Shown: positions 37,425-46,651 of the stretch, in pieces | How the letters are laid out: every line of letters begins with the position of its first letter | Numbering within the stretch: the stretch's first letter is position 1 | Assembly: GCF_014196345.1 (NCBI RefSeq) | Contig: NZ_JACIDN010000006.1 | Coordinates: 124,001 to 188,000 of the forward strand | Length of the DNA: 64,000 nucleotides | From: Methylobacterium brachythecii | GTDB lineage: Bacteria > Pseudomonadota > Alphaproteobacteria > Rhizobiales > Beijerinckiaceae | Direction of reading: 5' to 3' | Position numbers and translations under genes: made by a program | Notes under the pieces: model-generated | The model's input: only the letters and a program-made list of their open reading frames with translations | Told to the model about the DNA's origin: nothing | The model's database searches: none

Positions 37425-39592
37425 AGCTCCTCGACGGCATCTCCCAGGCCGGCCTGCAATTCGGATTCGGCCGGCGCCTGCCCGTGATCCTGCAGGCGGA
37501 GGCGGCCGAATGCGGCATGGCCTGCCTCGCCATGTTGCTCGGCTTCCACGGCCGCGAGACCGATCTCGGAGCCCTGAGGAGGCGTCACGCCCTATCGCTC
37601 AAGGGCATGACGCTGAGGAACCTGATCGACCTGTCCGGCACGATGGGCCTGGCGACGCGCGCTCTGCGGATCGAGCTGAAGGATCTCGCTCGCCTCAAGA
37701 CGCCGTGCATCCTGCACTGGGGCCTCAACCATTTCGTGGTGCTGGCCTCGATCAATCGCGGCGGCATCGTCATCCACGATCCCGCCCGCGGCCGGCGCAG
37801 GCTGACCCTGGACGAGGCCTCGCGCGATTTCACCGGCGTCGCGCTGGAGGTGACGCCGAACCAGAGTTTCGTGCGCGAGAAGACGGTCAAGGGCCTCGCG
37901 CTGGGGGATCTCTTCCGAAACCTGCGCGGTATCCGCCCGGCGATGATGTCGATCCTGGCGCTCTCGATCGGCATCGAACTCGTCAACATCCTGATGCCGA
38001 TCGCCTCGCAGATCGTCATCGACGAGGTCATCGTCAACGCGGATCTCGACCTGCTCCTCGTCGTCGCGCTCGGGCTCGCGCTGCTGCTGCTGATACAGCT
38101 CGCGCTCGGCGTCGCCCGGACCTGGGCGATCATGCTGACGGGCACCAAGCTGAACTATCAATGGTCCGGCAGCTTGTTCGACCATCTTTCGCGGCTGCCC
38201 CTCGACTACTTCGAAAAACGGCATGTCGGCGACGTAATCTCGCGCTTCGGCTCGCTCGCCACGATCCAGAAGGGTCTGACCACCGACCTCGTCCAGGCCG
38301 TGCTCGACGGCGTGATGTCGATCGGCATGCTGATCATGCTGTTTCTCTACGGCGGCTGGTTGGCCCTGGTGGCCCTGCTCTCCACCGCGGTTGCAGCCGG
38401 CCTGCGGGTGGCCGCCTACAACGCCTACAAGGAGGGCACCGAGGAGGCGATCGTCGCCGAGGCGCGCCAGCAGACGCATTTCATCGAGACCGTGCGCGGC
38501 ATGGCGAGCGTGAAGCTGCTGGGGCTGCGCGAGCGCCGCCGCGGCACCTGGATGAACCAGTTTGTCACCGCGCTGAACGCCCGGCTGCGGCTCCAGCGCC
38601 TCGACCTCGTCTTCGGCCGCGCCAGCGAGCTGCTGGCCGGCGCCGACCGGCTGATCCTGCTCGTGCTCGGCGCGCGCGCCGTGATCGACCAGTCGATGTC
38701 GCTCGGCATGCTCGTGGCCTTCCTGACATACCGCGACCAGTTCTCGAGCCGCGTCGGCAACCTGATCAATTCCGGCTTCCAGCTGCGCATGCTGAACGTG
38801 CAGACCGATCGGCTCTCCGACATCGTCATGACCGATCCGGAAGAGCCGGCCCAGGCAGTCCCGAAGGCCGTGGAGGCACCGGCGATCCCCGGCGCAGCGC
38901 GCGGCTCCATCGTCGCGAACGGCCTGTCGCTGCGCTATGGCGCCGACGAGCCCTGGGTGTTTCGCAATCTCAGCTTCCAGGTCGCACCGGGGACCTGCTT
39001 CGCCATCATCGGCCCCTCGGGCTGCGGCAAGAGCTCGGTGATGAAAATCCTGATGGGCCTGCTCTCGGCGACCGAGGGCAACGTCCTGATCGACGGGCGC
39101 GACATCAAGGCGGTGGGAGCGGCCGCATATCGCAAGCGCATTGCCGGCGTGATGCAGAGCGATGGGCTGTTCGCCGGCTCCATCGCCGAGAACATCGCCT
39201 GTTTCGACGAGCATCCCGACCCGGCTTGGATCGAGGAATGCGCCGCCCGCGCGGCGATCCTCAACGATATCCGCAAGACGCCGATGGGCTTCGAGACGCT
39301 CGTCGGCGACATGGGTTCGACCCTGTCCGGCGGTCAGAAGCAGCGCGTCATCCTCGCCCGCGCGCTCTACCAGCGCCCAGAAATCCTCTTCCTCGACGAG
39401 GCGACCAGCGCGCTGGACGAGCCCACAGAGGCGGCGATCGCCCAGGCCCTACGCGAGTTCAAGATGACCCGCGTCATCGTCGCCCACCGCCCGGCGACCA
39501 TCGCGCATGCCGATCACGTGCTGGAATTCGAGCGGTTGCTGCCGGCGCCGGGACCGGCGCTTCCCGCAAGGGCTGCCGCACCGGTCGCGTAA
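37421..39592 (+). CDS. Peptidase-containing ABC exporter (C39 domain, bacteriocin/microcin type)
   Basis: A 723-residue PCAT-type transporter with a GTG start overlapping the adaptor stop. The N-terminal C39 peptidase (1-~140) has oxyanion Gln25, catalytic Cys31 (AEAAECGMAC), His104 (GLNHFVVL) and Asp120 (IHDPARG), so the protease should be active. The membrane domain (~165-455) has about six helices. The ATPase domain (~495-710) has Walker A GPSGCGKSS (531-539), signature LSGGQKQR (635-642), Walker B ILFLDEA and the H-loop AHRPATI. Such proteins cleave double-glycine leaders and export the mature peptide. Two candidate substrates are encoded just upstream on the opposite strand. The outer-membrane factor is not in the window. 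Confidence 0.92.
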   Translation: MKLLDGISQAGLQFGFGRRLPVILQAEAAECGMACLAMLLGFHGRETDLGALRRRHALSLKGMTLRNLIDLSGTMGLATRALRIELKDLARLKTPCILHWGLNHFVVLASINRGGIVIHDPARGRRRLTLDEASRDFTGVALEVTPNQSFVREKTVKGLALGDLFRNLRGIRPAMMSILALSIGIELVNILMPIASQIVIDEVIVNADLDLLLVVALGLALLLLIQLALGVARTWAIMLTGTKLNYQWSGSLFDHLSRLPLDYFEKRHVGDVISRFGSLATIQKGLTTDLVQAVLDGVMSIGMLIMLFLYGGWLALVALLSTAVAAGLRVAAYNAYKEGTEEAIVAEARQQTHFIETVRGMASVKLLGLRERRRGTWMNQFVTALNARLRLQRLDLVFGRASELLAGADRLILLVLGARAVIDQSMSLGMLVAFLTYRDQFSSRVGNLINSGFQLRMLNVQTDRLSDIVMTDPEEPAQAVPKAVEAPAIPGAARGSIVANGLSLRYGADEPWVFRNLSFQVAPGTCFAIIGPSGCGKSSVMKILMGLLSATEGNVLIDGRDIKAVGAAAYRKRIAGVMQSDGLFAGSIAENIACFDEHPDPAWIEECAARAAILNDIRKTPMGFETLVGDMGSTLSGGQKQRVILARALYQRPEILFLDEATSALDEPTEAAIAQALREFKMTRVIVAHRPATIAHADHVLEFERLLPAPGPALPARAAAPVA

Positions 39593-39598
39593 GGCCGC

Positions 39599-39724
39599 TC
39601 AGCGCGCGCCTTCGCCGACCACCGAGAACGGTCCCCAATAGGCGGGGTAGGCGCTCTGCGGAGCCGAGCCGTCGTTCACGTAGCCGAGCATCGCCTGGCG
39701 CAGGGTCTCAGCGCGACCGACATG
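39599..39724 (-). pseudogene. 3' remnant of a CHAT-domain (caspase-like) protein gene
   Basis: Reading the minus strand up to the stop at 39601-39599, the last 40 codons give [16 protein letters not shown] and [15 protein letters not shown]. This is the ending typical of CHAT-domain proteins, where the final strand packs behind the protease core. The frame stays open a little further upstream (to ~39800), but with no CHAT His or Cys motif, and ybaB begins immediately after. This is a truncated relic, only seven bases from the exporter stop, and indicates deletion or recombination at this edge of the segment. Confidence 0.6.
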
Positions 39725-39814
39725 GCGAACCAGGCACAGGTTCAGATGGAGCGAGGATGCCGGGCGTGCGACATCACAAGCGTCCTCACGCCGTTTCGCG
39801 ACTCCGGCGCGAAA

Positions 39815-40138
39815 TCAGAACGGCAGCTTCATGCCCGGGGGAAGCGGCAGGCCCTTGGTCAGCTCGGCCATCTTCTCCTGGGCGGTCGCCTCGGCCTTGC
39901 TCCGGGCGTCGTTGATCGCGGCGACGATGAGATCCTCGAGGATCTCGCGCTCGTCCGGGATCATCAGCGACGGGTCGATGGCTACGCCCTTGACCATCCC
40001 CTTAGCCGTCATGGTCACGCTGACCGCGCCGCCGCCAGAGGCGCCGCTCACCTCGACAGTGTCGAGCTCGCCCTGCAGGGAAGCCATCTTCTCCTGCATG
40101 GCCTGAGCCTGCTTCATGATACCCATGATGTCGCGCAT
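39815..40138 (-). CDS. ybaB: YbaB/EbfC family nucleoid-associated protein
   Basis: A 107-residue small dimeric DNA-binding protein. It has an N-terminal coiled coil ([18 protein letters not shown]), the [20 protein letters not shown] core, and [19 protein letters not shown]. It is thought to bind nucleoid DNA and is habitually encoded between dnaX and recR. ATG 40138 gives the usual MRDIMG start. It follows dnaX by 196 bases. recR is not next, being displaced about 7.5 kb. Confidence 0.93.
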   Translation of the reverse strand: MRDIMGIMKQAQAMQEKMASLQGELDTVEVSGASGGGAVSVTMTAKGMVKGVAIDPSLMIPDEREILEDLIVAAINDARSKAEATAQEKMAELTKGLPLPPGMKLPF

Positions 40139-40334
40139 GAGATGGAAAATCCTTCGGTTCGCACTGCCGGCGGCATCGTCTGTGAGACTCGGTCGGCGGG
40201 TGCCTTCTATGTCTTGGACGAGGTTACGAGTCCAAGCGTCGCCATGAAGATCTGGGCGGTCTTGGGCATTGCGGCGGTGCGCCGCGGCACCGGCGATACA
40301 CTGAGCCGGCGCGACGTCCCTGCCGCGGCCTGGA

Positions 40335-42179
40335 TCAGATCTCGTCGTCGGATTCGTCGTCACCCGTGGCATCGGGAGGCGGTGGGGGCACTTCCGTCAC
40401 GTCGGCGGCCGCTTCCTGTGCCTTGTCGCGCACGTCGACGATCTGGGCGCCGGGGAAGCGGGCCAACACCTCACGCACCAGCGGGTGGCTCGCCGCGTCG
40501 CGATGGCGGTTTTCCTCCAGTTCGCGAGCGGCGGCGGCGAGCGTCGGCGCACCGGCCTCTCTCGATACGCTGACCAGCCAATTGCGACCTGTCCATTGCT
40601 GGAGCGCCTTGGACAGGTCGACCGGTAGGCTCGACTTCGCGCCCTGGCCGAGGCGCAGCTCGATCCGCCCTTCCTCGAAGCGCACGAGATGCACGTCGCG
40701 TTCGAGGGCGATTTTCAGGGTGATGTCGCGGCGCTCGGCGGCGAGCGCCACCACGTCCTCGAAGCGGCCGAGACGCGGGCCCTGCGGTTGCGGAGAGGCC
40801 GCGACGACGGCCTCCGGCGCGGGGGCAGGACGCGGCATCGCCGAACCGCCCGGCACGGCGGAGAGCTGAGGTCTCGGGGTATCCTGCAGCGAGGCACGTG
40901 GAGCAGGGAGAGGACGTCCGCCGCCTTCTGCGCCGGGGCCGGCACCGGACGCCGTGTCGCTCCGCAGGCTGCGCAAGGCCTCGTCGGGCGTCGGCAGGTC
41001 GGCGGCATAGGCGAGGCGCACGAGCGCCATCTCGGCGGCCGCGAGAGGGCGCGGCGCGGCCTGCACCTCGGGGATCGCCTTGAGCAGGATCTGCCAGGCG
41101 CGCGACAGTGCCCGCACCGGGAGTTTCTGGGCGAACTCGGCTCCGCGCGTACGCTCGACGTCGCTGAGCGAGGGATCGGCGGCGGCGGCCTCGGGCACCA
41201 ACTTCAGGCGCGTGACGAGATGGGTGAACCCGGCAAGGTCCGAGAGCACAACCCCCGGATCGGCGCCGGAATCGTATTGCGAGCGCAACTCGCCGAAGGC
41301 GGCGGGAATGTCGCCGCGCATGGTAGCTTCGAAAAGGTCGACGACGCGGCCGCGATCGGCGAGGCCGAGCATGTCGCGCACCGAGGCCGCGCTCACCACT
41401 CCGGCGCCGTGGGCGATGGCTTGGTCGAGCAGCGAGAGCGCATCGCGCACCGAGCCTTCGGCCGCGCGCACGATGGCGGCGATCGCCTCGGGCTCCACCT
41501 CGACGCTCTCGGCCGCGCAGATCTTCTTGAGGTGCTCGGAGAGGACGTCCGCCTCCACGCGGCGCAGGTCGAAACGCTGGCAGCGCGAGAGAATCGTCAC
41601 CGGGACCTTGCGGATCTCGGTGGTGGCGAAGACGAATTTCGCGTGGGGCGGCGGCTCCTCGAGCGTCTTCAGGAAGGCGTTAAACGCCTTCTCCGAGAGC
41701 ATGTGGACCTCGTCGACGATGTAGACCTTGTAGCGCGCCGAGACCGGTCCGTAGCGGATGCCGTCGATAATGCCGCGAACGTCGTCGATGCCGGTATGCG
41801 AGGCGGCGTCCATCTCCAGCACGTCGAGATGGCGCGATTCCATGATCGCCTGGCAGTGCAGGCCGAGTTCCGGCATCTCCACGGTGGGGCCGGTATCGGG
41901 ATGGCCAGAGCGGAGGTAGTTCAGGCCACGGGCGAGGATGCGGGCGGTGGTCGTCTTGCCAACGCCGCGCACGCCCGTGAGCATCCAGGCCTGCGGAATA
42001 CGGTTCGCCTCGAACGCGTTGGCCAGCGTGCGCACCATGGCGCCCTGGCCGATCAGGTCGTCGAAGGTCTGGGGACGGTACTTGCGGGCGAGCACCCGGT
42101 AAGGCGTGACGGCGGGTGCCGGAGCCGGCACGCCGGGGAATCCCGGCTCGTCGATCAGCGTGCCGAGGGTGTCGTCCAT
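40335..42179 (-). CDS. dnaX: DNA polymerase III subunit gamma/tau
   Basis: A 614-residue clamp-loader ATPase. ATG 42179 begins MDDTLG. The AAA+ domain has [19 protein letters not shown], Walker [10 protein letters not shown] (69-77), Walker [12 protein letters not shown] and sensor [10 protein letters not shown] with SRC (arginine finger region). Most cysteines of the E. coli-type zinc module are missing (a single Cys in [10 protein letters not shown]), as in other alphaproteobacteria. A proline/alanine-rich linker (~430-490) leads to the tau-specific C-terminus, which ends in an acidic tail. No obvious programmed-frameshift slippery run was noticed. The SRP RNA gene lies directly upstream on the same strand. 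Confidence 0.95.
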   Translation of the reverse strand: MDDTLGTLIDEPGFPGVPAPAPAVTPYRVLARKYRPQTFDDLIGQGAMVRTLANAFEANRIPQAWMLTGVRGVGKTTTARILARGLNYLRSGHPDTGPTVEMPELGLHCQAIMESRHLDVLEMDAASHTGIDDVRGIIDGIRYGPVSARYKVYIVDEVHMLSEKAFNAFLKTLEEPPPHAKFVFATTEIRKVPVTILSRCQRFDLRRVEADVLSEHLKKICAAESVEVEPEAIAAIVRAAEGSVRDALSLLDQAIAHGAGVVSAASVRDMLGLADRGRVVDLFEATMRGDIPAAFGELRSQYDSGADPGVVLSDLAGFTHLVTRLKLVPEAAAADPSLSDVERTRGAEFAQKLPVRALSRAWQILLKAIPEVQAAPRPLAAAEMALVRLAYAADLPTPDEALRSLRSDTASGAGPGAEGGGRPLPAPRASLQDTPRPQLSAVPGGSAMPRPAPAPEAVVAASPQPQGPRLGRFEDVVALAAERRDITLKIALERDVHLVRFEEGRIELRLGQGAKSSLPVDLSKALQQWTGRNWLVSVSREAGAPTLAAAARELEENRHRDAASHPLVREVLARFPGAQIVDVRDKAQEAAADVTEVPPPPPDATGDDESDDEI

Positions 42180-42239
42180 GCCGCTTCGAATGTCGGGTTG
42201 TGCCCCCCCTGGGGCGGCGCGCTCGCCGGGGGCGAGGGT

Positions 42240-42333
42240 GGGAGGCTGGACAAAGACCCGCTCGGTCTCGTTAGGGCTGCTTCCTTCCGGACCTGACCCG
42301 GTTGGCGAGTGAAACGTCCCTCGCCAACCTCCC
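42240..42333 (-). ncRNA. ffs: Signal recognition particle 4.5S RNA
   Basis: On the minus strand the sequence contains GGTCAGGTCCGGAAGGAAGC (about 42298-42279), the universally conserved SRP domain IV loop that binds Ffh. The ends pair: GGGAGGTTGG (42333-42324) with CCAGCCTCCC (42249-42240). A second arm, TTGGCGAG/CTCGCCAA, is also visible. At about 94 nt it is the short bacterial form without an Alu domain. It lies 60 bases before dnaX, a common position. Confidence 0.93.
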
Positions 42334-42396
42334 GAAGCCGTATATGGCCGGGCCGCGCGGGCGATGCAAGCCGGATCGGGCCTCGATGCCGCCTCG

Positions 42397-43101
42397 TCAC
42401 ATGAGCCAAGCAAAGGCTCGCCGGATGAAGGCGCGACCGTCCTCCAGGACCGGTGTGCCGTGGGCCATTACGACCTTCTCAGCGGGCCAAGCCAGGATGC
42501 GTTCGATGGCGGCACGCGCACTGGCGCGATTGGTGAACGCCAGCCGGAACTTGCGGGGTACCGACGGTTCGTCTGCCGTCATCAGATCCCATCGCGCGAT
42601 CAGGGCACGCCAGCCCCTGAACCATCCCGGCGGAAACTGCTGGAGGAGATCTGCGAACAGGACGGTGCGGCTCGCACGATGGAAGAACACGACCTCCGTC
42701 GTGATCCAGCTGCCTCGAACGACGACAAGGTCGAGGTCGTCGCGCCATATCACTGCCGACTGCTCCGTCAGCTCGCCGTCGAAGGCGAGATCCCTACGTT
42801 TCTCGGCCAAGCCGAATGGCGCATGCAGCCTGGCGCTCGGATAGGCCAGCCGCCACTCCGACAGAAAGACGTGGTGGAGCGAATTCGGCGCGACGAGATG
42901 CCGGACTTCGCTCAAACCGTTCACCGCGCTGCGGATCTCCGCGGAGAGCGCGATGGGCGACCAGACCAGCAGCCCGCCATCCGACAGCCGGATCACGGCC
43001 ATGCGGGTCGGATAGTGAAATCCGATCGCCGCGGTGACGATTGGGCCGTCGACAAGCCACAATCCTGGGCCGAATTCCTGCAGCGACGGATCGCATCCCA
43101 T
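42397..43101 (-). CDS. DUF4336 family protein (metallo-beta-lactamase-like)
   Basis: A 234-residue protein beginning MGCDPSLQEFGPGLWLVDG at ATG 43101 (GAGGCGCC just upstream). DUF4336 proteins resemble the metallo-beta-lactamase fold. Visible family segments are FHYPTRMAVIRLSDGGLLVWSP, EVRHLVAPNSLHHVFLSEW and, near the C-terminus, VVMAHGTPVLEDG with its histidine. The canonical HxHxDH zinc motif is not obvious, so enzyme activity is uncertain. The longer open frame upstream was not used. It diverges from the DUF5991-type gene. Confidence 0.75.
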   Translation of the reverse strand: MGCDPSLQEFGPGLWLVDGPIVTAAIGFHYPTRMAVIRLSDGGLLVWSPIALSAEIRSAVNGLSEVRHLVAPNSLHHVFLSEWRLAYPSARLHAPFGLAEKRRDLAFDGELTEQSAVIWRDDLDLVVVRGSWITTEVVFFHRASRTVLFADLLQQFPPGWFRGWRALIARWDLMTADEPSVPRKFRLAFTNRASARAAIERILAWPAEKVVMAHGTPVLEDGRAFIRRAFAWLM

Positions 43102-43195
43102 GGCGCCTCGATCTCCGCAGGCGATTCCGGATGCCGGATTTTGACCACATGGATCACCATCGTCGCCCCGAACTTTGCGAACTCGTCGGGACACC

Positions 43196-43660
43196 ATGAG
43201 ACAGCTCGGAACCGCCATCCTCGCCATCGCCATGCTTGGCGGAGCACACCCGCAAGCGCAGTCGGGAGACGCTGCCGCTTGGAAGGGCGCCTATCGGTAC
43301 GCGTTCGACGGTGGCAGAACGGCCGGCGGGTCGCCGATCCTGATCACCTACGATCTCGCCGTGGTGCCGGGCGCCGCGCGCGGCGGATGCCTGCTTTCGG
43401 CCAGCGGCTTCCAGGCCGACGAGCGCATCGTCTGCCACTCAAGCGGTGATGCGAAGGCATTAACCGTGACGTTCCACGGTTACGAGGACGGCCGGACCGT
43501 CAACAAGTACGGCGTCGCCATCTACAAGCCGGGCCAGACCCTCTTCACGCTGGAGCGCGAGCAGGGCGGCACGATGCTGACCCAATGGGACGGATTTCGC
43601 CCGGACCTGCCGGCGGCAGCCGCCAATCCGGGCGAGTACTTCAAGGCGATCAGGCGCTGA
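43196..43660 (+). CDS. Secreted DUF5991-like protein
   Basis: A 154-residue protein with an N-terminal signal peptide (MRQLGTAILAIAMLGGAHPQAQS), so probably periplasmic. The rest contains WKGAYRYAFDGGRTAGG, a cysteine pair (GGCLLSASGFQ and ERIVCHSSG) that could form a disulfide, and TLFTLEREQGGTMLTQWDGFRP. This pattern resembles DUF5991, a family of unknown function. It lies 18 bases before the convergent PepSY gene. Confidence 0.65.
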   Translation: MRQLGTAILAIAMLGGAHPQAQSGDAAAWKGAYRYAFDGGRTAGGSPILITYDLAVVPGAARGGCLLSASGFQADERIVCHSSGDAKALTVTFHGYEDGRTVNKYGVAIYKPGQTLFTLEREQGGTMLTQWDGFRPDLPAAAANPGEYFKAIRR

Positions 43661-43678
43661 TCGCCGCTGAGGTGCTTG

Positions 43679-43942
43679 TCACTCCGCCTTGCGCTTGATG
43701 ATCTCGAAGGTCTTGGGATCGAGCTTCAGATCAGACTTCTTGCCGTTCGCGTCGATGGCGTCGTCCACCTCGATCACGCCGTCGTCCAGCTCGATCTCCT
43801 TCCACTTGGTGAAGCCCTGCTGCTTGAGGACTTCTTCGACCTTTGTCTGCTGGTCGGCGGGCAGCTTCTGGTCGGCGAGAGCGGGCAGCGCGAGGGCGAG
43901 CGACAGGGCGATTACGGATAGGCCGAGGGCGCGAGCGGACAT
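43679..43942 (-). CDS. Small periplasmic PepSY-domain protein
   Basis: An 87-residue protein with a clear signal peptide (cleavage likely after PALA, residue ~23). One PepSY-like domain follows: VEEVLKQQGFTKWKEIELDDGVIEVDDA and LKLDPKTFEIIKRK. PepSY modules often act as periplasmic inhibitors or metal/peptidase-associated domains; the role here is unknown. A good ribosome-binding site (GGAGAG) lies six bases before the ATG at 43942. Confidence 0.8.
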   Translation of the reverse strand: MSARALGLSVIALSLALALPALADQKLPADQQTKVEEVLKQQGFTKWKEIELDDGVIEVDDAIDANGKKSDLKLDPKTFEIIKRKAE

Positions 43943-44092
43943 GTGAGCTCTCCGGATGTGAGGGAACGGCGTTCGAACGGTCCAAATCCGACACATGTTC
44001 CGCCACCGTCCCCAGCGCGACGACAGCCTGCGGTTGTCACCGTTTGGCTCCATGCCTAAGCTTCCGGCGGGACAAGGGGCTCGCTTTTCGCC

Positions 44093-45628
44093 ATGGTCAC
44101 GCGCGTCGCCACCGTGGCGTTCGAGGGGATCGAGGCGCGTGCCGTCGACGTCCAGGTGCAGATCGCGCCGGGCATGGTCGCCTTCAACGTCGTCGGCCTC
44201 CCCGACAAGGCCGTTGCCGAATCCCGCGAGCGGGTGCGCTCGGCGTTGATCGCATCGGGGCTGGCCCTGCCGGCCAAACGCATCACTGTGAACCTTGCGC
44301 CCGCCGACCTGCCCAAGGAGGGCTCACACTACGACCTGCCGATCGCGCTCGGAGTGATGGGAGCCATCGGCGCGCTGCCGAGCGACGCGCTGGCCGGCTA
44401 TTGCGTCCTCGGGGAGCTCGCGCTCGATGGATCGCTCACCGCCGTCTCCGGCGTGCTGCCGGCAGCGATGGCGGCGAACGAGCGCGGCCTCGGCCTGATC
44501 TGTCCTGCCGCCTGCGGGCCGGAGGCAGCTTGGGCGGCCGGCGACATGGACGTGCTGGCACCGCGCTCGCTGATCCAGCTCGCCAACCACTTCAAGGGCA
44601 GCCAAGTGATGGCGCGGCCGGTGGCCGCCATCGCCGCAACGAGCGGGCCGCTGCCGGATCTGCGCGACATCAAGGGCCAGGAGGGTGCCAAGCGTGCCTT
44701 GGAGATCGCCGCGGCCGGCGGCCACAATCTCCTGATGAACGGGCCTCCTGGAGCCGGCAAGTCGATGCTGGCCGCCCGGTTGCCCTCGATCCTGCCGGCG
44801 CTGTCGCCGCGAGAATTGCTCGAAGTCTCGATGATCCAGTCGGTGGCCGGGCAGATCAAGGGCGGTGCGCTCTCTAACCGGCGGCCGTTCCGGCAACCGC
44901 ACCACTCGGCCTCGATGGCGGCGCTAGTCGGCGGCGGCATCAACGCGCGGCCGGGCGAGGCCTCGCTCGCCCATGGCGGCGTGCTGTTTCTCGACGAGCT
45001 GCCGGAGTTCCAGCCGCAGGTGCTCGACTCGCTGCGCCAGCCGATGGAGACCGGCGAGGTGATGATCGCGCGCGCCAATCACCGCGTCACCTATCCGGCC
45101 CGCTTCCAGCTTGTTGCCGCGATGAACCCATGCCGCTGCGGGCAGGCGCTGGAGCCGGGCTATGCCTGCCGGCGCGGGCCGAACGAGCGCTGCATGGCGC
45201 AGTACGGCGCGCGCATCTCGGGTCCGCTGCTCGACCGCATCGATCTGCGCATCGAGGTCGGCGCTGTGACCGCCGCCGACCTGATCCTGCCGCCGCCGAC
45301 GGAAGGATCGCGGGAAACGGCCGCCCGCGTCGCCGCTGCGCGCGAACGCCAGACCGAGCGCTTCGCCGAGCACGGCCTCGGGCCCGCGACCACGAATGCT
45401 ACCTGTCCTGCAACGGTCATCGAGGCCGTGGCCGCGCCGGATGCCGACGGCACCGCCCTGATCCGCGACGCCGCCGAGACGATGCGCCTGTCGGCCCGCG
45501 GCTTCCATCGGACGCTGCGGGTGGCGCGGACCCTGGCCGATCTCGACGGCGAGGAGAGGGTGCGGCGCATCCATCTGGCCGAGGCGCTGTCGTACCGGGC
45601 TCGGGCGGACAAGCCGGTTACGGCCTGA
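44093..45628 (+). CDS. YifB/ComM family Mg-chelatase-like AAA ATPase
   Basis: A 511-residue protein. The N-terminal ChlI-like/Lon-type domain includes VNLAPADLPKEGSHYDLPIA. The AAA core has Walker A NGPPGAGKSM, Walker B GGVLFLDELPEF and the sensor segment VAAMNPCRCGQ. The zinc-like cysteine cluster (CRCGQ..CRRGPNERC) and the C-terminal Mg-chelatase domain (LSARGFHRTLRVARTLAD) are in place. ComM, characterised in Vibrio and Haemophilus, is a branch-migration helicase used in integrating DNA during natural transformation. Length is normal. Confidence 0.93.
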   Translation: MVTRVATVAFEGIEARAVDVQVQIAPGMVAFNVVGLPDKAVAESRERVRSALIASGLALPAKRITVNLAPADLPKEGSHYDLPIALGVMGAIGALPSDALAGYCVLGELALDGSLTAVSGVLPAAMAANERGLGLICPAACGPEAAWAAGDMDVLAPRSLIQLANHFKGSQVMARPVAAIAATSGPLPDLRDIKGQEGAKRALEIAAAGGHNLLMNGPPGAGKSMLAARLPSILPALSPRELLEVSMIQSVAGQIKGGALSNRRPFRQPHHSASMAALVGGGINARPGEASLAHGGVLFLDELPEFQPQVLDSLRQPMETGEVMIARANHRVTYPARFQLVAAMNPCRCGQALEPGYACRRGPNERCMAQYGARISGPLLDRIDLRIEVGAVTAADLILPPPTEGSRETAARVAAARERQTERFAEHGLGPATTNATCPATVIEAVAAPDADGTALIRDAAETMRLSARGFHRTLRVARTLADLDGEERVRRIHLAEALSYRARADKPVTA

Positions 45629-45707
45629 GGCGGTCAGAACCGCGCGCGGAAATTGTCATGACGTCCAATTTCGCGGGACATCGACCTCACGCCGTCGGGT
45701 CGCGAGG

Positions 45708-46379
45708 CTAACCCTCCGTCTGCTCGGCGATGTAGCGGCCGAGCGCGCTCGCGGCATTGAGCATGTGAGCCCGCATGTGCCGGGCTGCGGATTCGCCGTC
45801 ACCTTGGGCCATGGCGGCGAGGATTGCGCCGTGCTCGTCGCGGGAGAAACGGATGCGCTCGCCGTGGCGCAGTTGTGTCCGGCGAAAAGCCGAGAGCCGC
45901 CAGCGGATACCGAGGGCCTGTTCGGCCATGAAGGCGTTGTGGGTCGCCTGATACAGCGTCTCGTGGAAGGCTCGGTTGAAGGCGTCGTAGGCGTCGACGT
46001 CGCCGGCGGCGACGATCGCGGCCGAGGATTCGTGCAGATCAATCAAGCGGCTCCGTTCGAGAAGCGTCATGCGGTAGGTCGCCAAGCGCGTGCACATCGC
46101 CTCGATCTCGGCGGTGGTCTCGAACATGTCGGCGATCCGCTCGGGCGTCATCCGCGTGACGACGGCACCGCGGCGCGGCCGTAGCTCGACGAGGCCGTTG
46201 AAGGCGAGCTGACGCAGGGCCTCGCGGACGGGGGTGCGCGAGGCACCGAAGCGCGATGCGAGCTCCTGCTCGTCCAGCGCAGTGCCGGCAGCGAGGCTAC
46301 CCGAGGTGATCGCATCGGTCAGCGCATTGTGGATGCGGTCCGAGAGCAGCTCGCGCTCCTCGATCACTTCACCTTCCAT
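45708..46379 (-). CDS. GntR-family transcriptional regulator (FadR/FCD subfamily)
   Basis: About 223 residues from ATG 46379 (46406 is an alternative start). An N-terminal winged helix-turn-helix (DEQELASRFGASRTPVREALRQL, VELRPRRGAVVTRM) is joined to an all-helical FCD ligand domain. The latter has the metal/ligand histidines typical of the family (DAFNRAFHETLYQATHN, and the C-terminal HMRAHM). It diverges from the TRAP transporter operon and very likely controls it in response to the transported acid or a catabolite. Confidence 0.9.
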   Translation of the reverse strand: MEGEVIEERELLSDRIHNALTDAITSGSLAAGTALDEQELASRFGASRTPVREALRQLAFNGLVELRPRRGAVVTRMTPERIADMFETTAEIEAMCTRLATYRMTLLERSRLIDLHESSAAIVAAGDVDAYDAFNRAFHETLYQATHNAFMAEQALGIRWRLSAFRRTQLRHGERIRFSRDEHGAILAAMAQGDGESAARHMRAHMLNAASALGRYIAEQTEG

Positions 46380-46560
46380 CGCCCGCGCCCTCGCTTCGCC
46401 CTGCACCGACCTGAGCCGACGCGCAACCTAAGCGTCAAGCCATGCGGCGAGCCGCCATCCCCCGTCCTTGCGATTTTTGGTGAAGCCCGGCCGTCGCTGT
46501 GAGAGGGTCTCGAGACATATCCCTCGCACGACCGGCACGAGCCGGCGGCGGTCTTCATCC

Positions 46561-46601
46561 ATGAATACGCGAGGAAATGTTCTGCACGTTTCCGTATTCA
46601 T
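46561..46601. promoter_or_regulatory. Large dyad, candidate GntR operator
   Basis: ATGAATACG (46561-46569) and CGTATTCAT (46593-46601) are exact inverted copies separated by 23 bases, with GGAAA/TTTCC also inverted inside. It lies between the GntR gene and the TRAP operon it probably regulates. Confidence 0.5.
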
Positions 46602-46643
46602 AACGCCACGAGATCGCTTGAAAATATACGAAACTGTGCAAGA

Positions 46644-46651
46644 TTGCGCAA
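46644..46651. promoter_or_regulatory. TTGCGCAA palindrome upstream of the TRAP operon
   Basis: An 8-base perfect palindrome within an A+T-rich stretch, 56 bases before dctP. It is a second candidate operator or part of the promoter. Confidence 0.3.

Noticed and set aside
42180-42239. Extension of dnaX to the longer upstream start at 42413.
   Set aside because: That frame would run through the SRP RNA gene, and the added residues are not DnaX-like; ATG 42179 fits the family start.
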